The position numbers and the translations under genes were made by a program. Of a stretch of DNA of 64,000 nucleotides, positions 59,917 to 64,000 are shown piece by piece (the first letter of the stretch is position 1; the number at the start of each line of letters is the position of its first letter). The notes below the pieces were generated by a model. The model saw only the letters and a program-made list of their open reading frames with translations, ran no database searches and had not been told where the DNA came from. Origin of the DNA: Leptospirales bacterium (GTDB lineage: Bacteria > Spirochaetota > Leptospiria > Leptospirales > Leptonemataceae); contig JAEUSB010000059.1 in the NCBI GenBank assembly GCA_016788865.1, forward strand, positions 1-64,000. The letters are read 5' to 3'.

Positions 59917-61062
59917 ATGCTCATGCAAGTCTCAAAACCAATCCTCGCTCCGCGCCAGGCCCTTGCAGTGGTTAGCCTTACTCTCCTGACGCTCCCCGGT
60001 TGTCAGGGGAAATGTCCGGATACGCTAAATTCAGGCAGCTGGAATCCCCTGGTAGCATATAGTGCTACGCCAATTCTCCGCGAGCTAAAGGATCCTGAAT
60101 CGCTGTGTCGACTTCAGGTAGATTTTCCTGATGGAACTTCCATCCACCGTGAGCCAAAATCCAGGGAAGCTATCCTGAAGTTCAAGACGGGCCCCTCAAG
60201 CGTCCTTGTAAGCGATCTGCTGTACTTGATTGAAGCATCCAGTCGACAATCCTTGCGGGCCCATCTCAGCGAATCGGGAAGCCTGCAGGAGTTCCTGGAC
60301 CAAAGCCTGCGAGCACAAAGCCTTGGATTCAGAAACACATTTGCGCCTAACGGTGATGATTGGTTTGGCGGGAACGTTGCCGCCTCGAACGGTTACGCCA
60401 GTGGATCGTTCAACTATAGGGTTGTTGAACAGTTGCACAGCGACCAGAAAGCCCAGAAGGCTATGAAGGAGTGGCGTGCCCATCCGGAGTGGCATGTTTT
60501 GCCCAATGCCCTTTCCATGATCGATCCTGAGGTGCGTCCCCAATTCGATGCGCGATTTGGTGTAGTGCGCGGACTTGAATGCCATGCAGCAACTGCAATG
60601 CATCTTTTCAAGGCACTAGGACTGGTAAGGCCGGATATGGATCGACCCGCACTGGAACACGCCTATACGCAATTGCATTCTGGCCAGATTAGAAGAGGTG
60701 TCCTGCCCTCTGGTTACAACCGCACACTTCAAGGATACTATGATTCCGCGATATCAGCTTCGATGATTGCAGATATGGCAAACATACTCAGCCATTCAAG
60801 CTGGGCTGTAATCACCGGGGCAAATCACAAGCCATACCGCGTTCAATCGGTTACAACGTTAGCCGGGGTACAGAAATTGACAGAAGAGAAACAAACGATC
60901 TATGCATGGCTGAGTCCCAGGGGAGGTTTTGCAGGACATTCATATCTGATTACAAGTGCAAAAGGAAAGGATCTTCGCGTGGACGAGTCATTCGCCTGGC
61001 AGCCGGCAAAACGAGTTATCTGGGTTGATGGTGGTTACAGCAGTCTGATCTACTTGAAATAG
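59917..61062 (+). CDS. Lipoprotein of unknown function, 381 aa
   Basis: The start is ATG 59917 or 59923. The lipobox is TLPGC. The mature part is a helical and beta mixture with SPRGGFAGHSYLI and SFAWQPAKRVIWVDGGY at the end. No named family recognised. The earlier in-frame Met at 59758 lies in the cytochrome gene, so it is rejected. Convergent to the 194-residue gene. Confidence 0.7.
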   Translation: MLMQVSKPILAPRQALAVVSLTLLTLPGCQGKCPDTLNSGSWNPLVAYSATPILRELKDPESLCRLQVDFPDGTSIHREPKSREAILKFKTGPSSVLVSDLLYLIEASSRQSLRAHLSESGSLQEFLDQSLRAQSLGFRNTFAPNGDDWFGGNVAASNGYASGSFNYRVVEQLHSDQKAQKAMKEWRAHPEWHVLPNALSMIDPEVRPQFDARFGVVRGLECHAATAMHLFKALGLVRPDMDRPALEHAYTQLHSGQIRRGVLPSGYNRTLQGYYDSAISASMIADMANILSHSSWAVITGANHKPYRVQSVTTLAGVQKLTEEKQTIYAWLSPRGGFAGHSYLITSAKGKDLRVDESFAWQPAKRVIWVDGGYSSLIYLK

Positions 61063-61111
61063 CTTCCAGTTTCCAGAACAAAATAGCCAATGCTTCATCC
61101 GCTCAAAACAA

Positions 61112-61696
61112 TCAAGCCCAGTATTCGCGGGCAATCTGGTTCAATTCTTCTCCTTTGTATTTGTTCTGTACCATGTTTAGCACAAACTCACCAAGCCTCG
61201 CACCACCGGCGAAGAATGAAATCCAGGAGAAAAGCTCCGCCTGCTGTTCTTCGTCCTCGTCGTACATATCTGAATAATCAGGAACTTTGATTTCCGCATC
61301 GTTGTAGCATTCGTCATCTGTCCAGACGAACATGTGAAAACCAGGTGCAATCCGCGCGGGCAGGTCGGCCTTCACACGAGTCTCAAGCTGCATGAGGATC
61401 GATGCTAGCATCGCTGTAAAAAATGGTGCGTCGTCGATCGACGTATCTATTGTTTCCAGAAGTTCATAGTAGCTGGTCTGATCAGAAAGAATTGATCGAA
61501 GACTTCGGCGTGATTCCCCTTTCTCAGTACCAAGGCCTATGGAGAAACCTTGCTCATAGCCAACGCTGATCCATTTGATTCCATCCACATTCTCGAATTC
61601 GTGTTTAATTGCAAAAGCAAAGAGTCCAACCATCGTTTTGGCCAGATCACTCAGGCCGGAAAAATTTGCGGATATGTGCTGCTTCAGGTAAAGCAT
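61112..61696 (-). CDS. Cytoplasmic hypothetical protein, 194 aa
   Basis: Start ATG 61696. The sequence is acidic near the end of the middle part (DYSDMYDEDEEQQAELFSW) and has no signal peptide. I recognise no family. It is the second gene after the rhomboid-like gene on the same strand, 48 bases downstream, so the two are probably co-transcribed. Confidence 0.6.
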   Translation of the reverse strand: MLYLKQHISANFSGLSDLAKTMVGLFAFAIKHEFENVDGIKWISVGYEQGFSIGLGTEKGESRRSLRSILSDQTSYYELLETIDTSIDDAPFFTAMLASILMQLETRVKADLPARIAPGFHMFVWTDDECYNDAEIKVPDYSDMYDEDEEQQAELFSWISFFAGGARLGEFVLNMVQNKYKGEELNQIAREYWA

Positions 61697-61744
61697 GGCG
61701 AATTCAATCTGGAAGATGCACGACTCAGGGAGATCCGGCGAAAT

Positions 61745-62572
61745 CTAGAGCTCTCTTGAGGCCGTGTCGAGTAAGTTCTTTTCTTTTCGCGTAAGTGATT
61801 TCATGCCCGTGCGCGAGATCTTATCGAGAATTCGATCCACTTCCTCTTTCATGTCTATGCGGCGCTCAATTTCACGCCGCTTTTTTTCCAGCCGCCGCTT
61901 CCGACGGAATTCATTCCATCTTTCCATGATGCCAGGCGACTGGCGCGGGCTCTCCGTATAGACGGGATTGCCTTTACGGATGTAGTAATAGAGGAATGCC
62001 GCGCCACCCAGGGCTCCACCTGAAATCTGCAGTACACTTTCCAGTGAAGGAATGGCCATAAGGATCAGGATGATAAGAATCATCCACCGAACCTTCATAG
62101 GAATCATGAAGAAGAACAATCCCCGGCGCTCTGGCCAGAGAACAGTATATGTCAAAAGGACGGCCGCCAGGCCCGGGGTGGCTCCGGCAATGGAAATGCC
62201 AGGCATCAGCGTAAGTCCAGCTGCGGCTGATGTGACGATGGCGCCTAAAATTCCCGCAAGGAACAGCTTCAGGAAATGATACGGGCCCCAGAGGCGCTCA
62301 ATTTCACCCCCAAATGCCCAGAGCATCAACCCCTGGAAGAAAAGGCTAAGAATGCCCCCTAAAGTCGGGCCGCCGTTCAAAAAAATATGTGTGAGAATCT
62401 GCGTTGGATTAAATTCTGGTCCAAAACTAAGGGCAAGTCCGGACAAAGGGCGATGAAAGCCAAGAATGGCGATCGCCTCGATCACGAAGGCCAGAAAAAA
62501 AAGAACAAGGAGCCGGAGAATACCCTCAGTTAGAGGTGGAGCCTGTGGCTCCTCGGTGACCCATCGCTGCAT
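61745..62572 (-). CDS. Rhomboid-fold membrane protein, probable pseudoprotease
   Basis: 275 residues with six helices and a basic, coiled C-terminal domain (DUF6576-like, with RILDKISRTGMKSLTRKE). The loop WAFGGEIERLWG matches rhomboid topology. The catalytic motif GxSG reads GATPG (about 130-134), with Thr in place of Ser, and the helix-six His is Ile in QISGGALGG (about 182-190). So neither catalytic residue is present. It could act as an inactive rhomboid (iRhom- or derlin-like) or a family variant. ATG 62572. Confidence 0.8.
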   Translation of the reverse strand: MQRWVTEEPQAPPLTEGILRLLVLFFLAFVIEAIAILGFHRPLSGLALSFGPEFNPTQILTHIFLNGGPTLGGILSLFFQGLMLWAFGGEIERLWGPYHFLKLFLAGILGAIVTSAAAGLTLMPGISIAGATPGLAAVLLTYTVLWPERRGLFFFMIPMKVRWMILIILILMAIPSLESVLQISGGALGGAAFLYYYIRKGNPVYTESPRQSPGIMERWNEFRRKRRLEKKRREIERRIDMKEEVDRILDKISRTGMKSLTRKEKNLLDTASREL

Positions 62573-62622
62573 ACTATGGATAAAACAGACGGTCGCTTAA
62601 TTCCGGCAAGCCAATCCCAATT

Positions 62623-64000
62623 ATGACTTCAAATCTTACAGAAAAACAAACCAAAATCCTGGGCTGGGTTGAAAAGACTCTCTTCATAGGATTATTCGCC
62701 GGCTCCGTCGTGGGCGGATTGCTATTCGGCTTAGCAGTTCGGGAGGTTGCGGCTGGAAAAGATCTCATTCTGGTTTCAGCTTATCGCCCTTCTACGCCAA
62801 CTCGCCTGTACGATAAGAACGGCCGCGTATTTGCAGAACTTTTTCGTCAACGCCAAGAACTCGTCCAGTTGCAGGACATTCCACCGCACGTAGTCCAGGC
62901 CTTTCTTTCGGTAGAAGATGACAATTATTTCAATCACATTGGTCTTGATATTGCCGGTATCCTGCGCGCCGCCGTAAAGAACCTGATATCTGGCAAGATT
63001 CGTCAGGGTGGATCGACTCTGACACAGCAGGTTGCAAAACAGATTTATCTGAACCACGAAGGAAAACGGAACAGGACCGTTCGCCAGAAAATCCGTGAAA
63101 CTCTTCTTGCATTTGAAATTGAAGAAGCATACACAAAGCACGAGATTCTTGAAGTTTTCTTCAACGTTATCTACCTGGGTCACGGATGCAAGGGAATTGC
63201 CTGCGCGTCTCGCCTCTACTTCAACAAGAAGGTTCAGGATCTGTCCGTGGCAGAAGCAGCGCTGCTTGCGCGCCTTCCAAAATCTCCCGTAGAGTATTCG
63301 CCGTTCAAGAACCCAGGTGAAGCAATGCGCCAGCACAAGCTCGTCTTGAAGCTGATGTCGCAAAACGACTACGTGCCCGCAGCGGACGCCGATAAGATTC
63401 ACGACAAATTCTGGGCGGACTACTGGCCCAGGGTCGTAGTACAGGCACCCTCGCAAAACATCTGGGCAGACAGGCTTGATAAGGCGCCGTTCTTTACCGA
63501 TTACGTCAGACAAATCCTTGAGGCATCGGAAGAGGTTGGGCCAGAAATCTTGTACACCGGTGGCCTAAAAATTTACACCACCCTGGATCTTGATCATCAA
63601 CGCATTGCAGAAGAGGAATTACTCAAGCAGGTCGCTGAAGTAAATAAAACCGCTCGCGCAAATGCAAAGGCAGGAGGTAAGGGCGGTGTGGACATGGGGC
63701 TCTTTGGCATCTTTAGCCAGCTTGCACTTCTCTTCCCTGTTGGATCTGTAACGTCACAGGGTCTCGATCTGCGGGGTCAATTTAGAAAAGCGTTCGAAGA
63801 AGACATGATCGAACCCACGCAACTTCTGGGCTATACTACGCCTGCGTACAATGAGACGGCAGCATTTGACGAATTCCGCAAAGCAACTATCAGTTACACA
63901 ACAAACCTTCAGGTTCAGGGAGCTTTCATATCAATTGAACCCGGCTCCGGAATGATTACAAGTATGGTTGGTGGAACTGAATTCACACCACAAAATCAAT
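62623..64000 (+). CDS. Penicillin-binding protein 1A-type murein synthase, partial (right edge)
   Basis: Open from ATG 62623 to the window end (459 codons). A membrane anchor at residues 18-40 precedes the GT51 glycosyltransferase domain with the catalytic Glu in SVEDDNYFNHIG and RQGGSTLTQQ. The linker and the start of the transpeptidase domain (VQGAFISIEPGSGMITSMVGG) are in view; the SxxK serine is beyond the edge. The enzyme polymerises and crosslinks murein. It is divergent from the rhomboid-like gene, 50 bases apart. Confidence 0.93.
   Translation, partial: MTSNLTEKQTKILGWVEKTLFIGLFAGSVVGGLLFGLAVREVAAGKDLILVSAYRPSTPTRLYDKNGRVFAELFRQRQELVQLQDIPPHVVQAFLSVEDDNYFNHIGLDIAGILRAAVKNLISGKIRQGGSTLTQQVAKQIYLNHEGKRNRTVRQKIRETLLAFEIEEAYTKHEILEVFFNVIYLGHGCKGIACASRLYFNKKVQDLSVAEAALLARLPKSPVEYSPFKNPGEAMRQHKLVLKLMSQNDYVPAADADKIHDKFWADYWPRVVVQAPSQNIWADRLDKAPFFTDYVRQILEASEEVGPEILYTGGLKIYTTLDLDHQRIAEEELLKQVAEVNKTARANAKAGGKGGVDMGLFGIFSQLALLFPVGSVTSQGLDLRGQFRKAFEEDMIEPTQLLGYTTPAYNETAAFDEFRKATISYTTNLQVQGAFISIEPGSGMITSMVGGTEFTPQNQ

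Noticed and set aside
1..64000. tRNA, rRNA, CRISPR or insertion sequence
   Set aside because: No cloverleaf, repeat array, transposase motif or terminal repeats were seen; gaps are short and otherwise unremarkable.

Overview
The window is about 50% G+C and gene-dense, with no intergenic gap much above 200 bases. I see no rRNA, tRNA, CRISPR array or insertion sequence. The genes describe a diderm (outer-membrane) bacterium: porin-like and other outer-membrane proteins, many lipoproteins with loose lipoboxes, murein enzymes (MurB, MltG, a PBP1A-type synthase, an amidase), Kdo/nonulosonate genes (KdsD, NeuB), fatty-acid desaturases and several acyltransferases and acyl-CoA synthetases. Lipoprotein style, gene repertoire and the very small basic protein fit a spirochaete of the Leptospirales lineage best. 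That assignment is inference; no marker RNA is present.

Layout. 1-9.7 kb: a GT-C membrane glycosyltransferase running off the left edge, a secreted hypothetical protein, murB and mazG, then a biotinyl-domain protein, two tandem fatty-acid desaturases and mltG, and a second GT-C-like membrane protein. 9.7-18.7 kb: a cysteine-rich lipoprotein, a 51-residue protein, an operon amidase-nadB-membrane protein with a glycine-rich tail, and an operon of a single-cysteine membrane protein with an MNIO (DUF692) enzyme and its HvfC/DUF2063 partner, followed by a lipase-like esterase and leuA. 18.7-26.2 kb: a degenerate acyl-CoA synthetase homologue, then an overlapping operon neuB-NusG paralogue-kdsD-nth, an aldehyde dehydrogenase and a large unrecognised protein.

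26.2-39.5 kb is a metal block. Similar TGAGA/TCTCA palindromes or hexamer arrays, which look like Fur-family operators, stand before four units: imelysin plus di-haem oxidoreductase; FTR1 iron permease plus a lipoprotein repeating the permease's periplasmic domain; porin plus FMN-binding protein plus two small membrane proteins plus ApbE flavin transferase; and a divergent outer-membrane protein facing a ZrgA-like (DUF2796) gene with an ABC transporter. Together they suggest co-regulated metal uptake linked to periplasmic flavin and haem redox chemistry.

39.5-64 kb is mostly housekeeping and membrane genes: acyltransferases, fumarase, a UbiB/ABC1 kinase, an SRPBCC-ArsR pair with a 25-codon DinB remnant and a perfect palindromic operator, a PAS sensor kinase, a PAS-GGDEF-EAL protein, a hydrolase with a SUKH-like gene, a full-length long-chain acyl-CoA synthetase, methionine aminopeptidase, a haem-binding protein with a five-haem cytochrome, a rhomboid homologue lacking the catalytic residues, and a PBP1A-type murein synthase running off the right edge.

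The strongest candidates for something undescribed are the MNIO-HvfC operon without a recognisable precursor peptide and the porin/FMN-binding/ApbE unit inside the operator-linked metal block.
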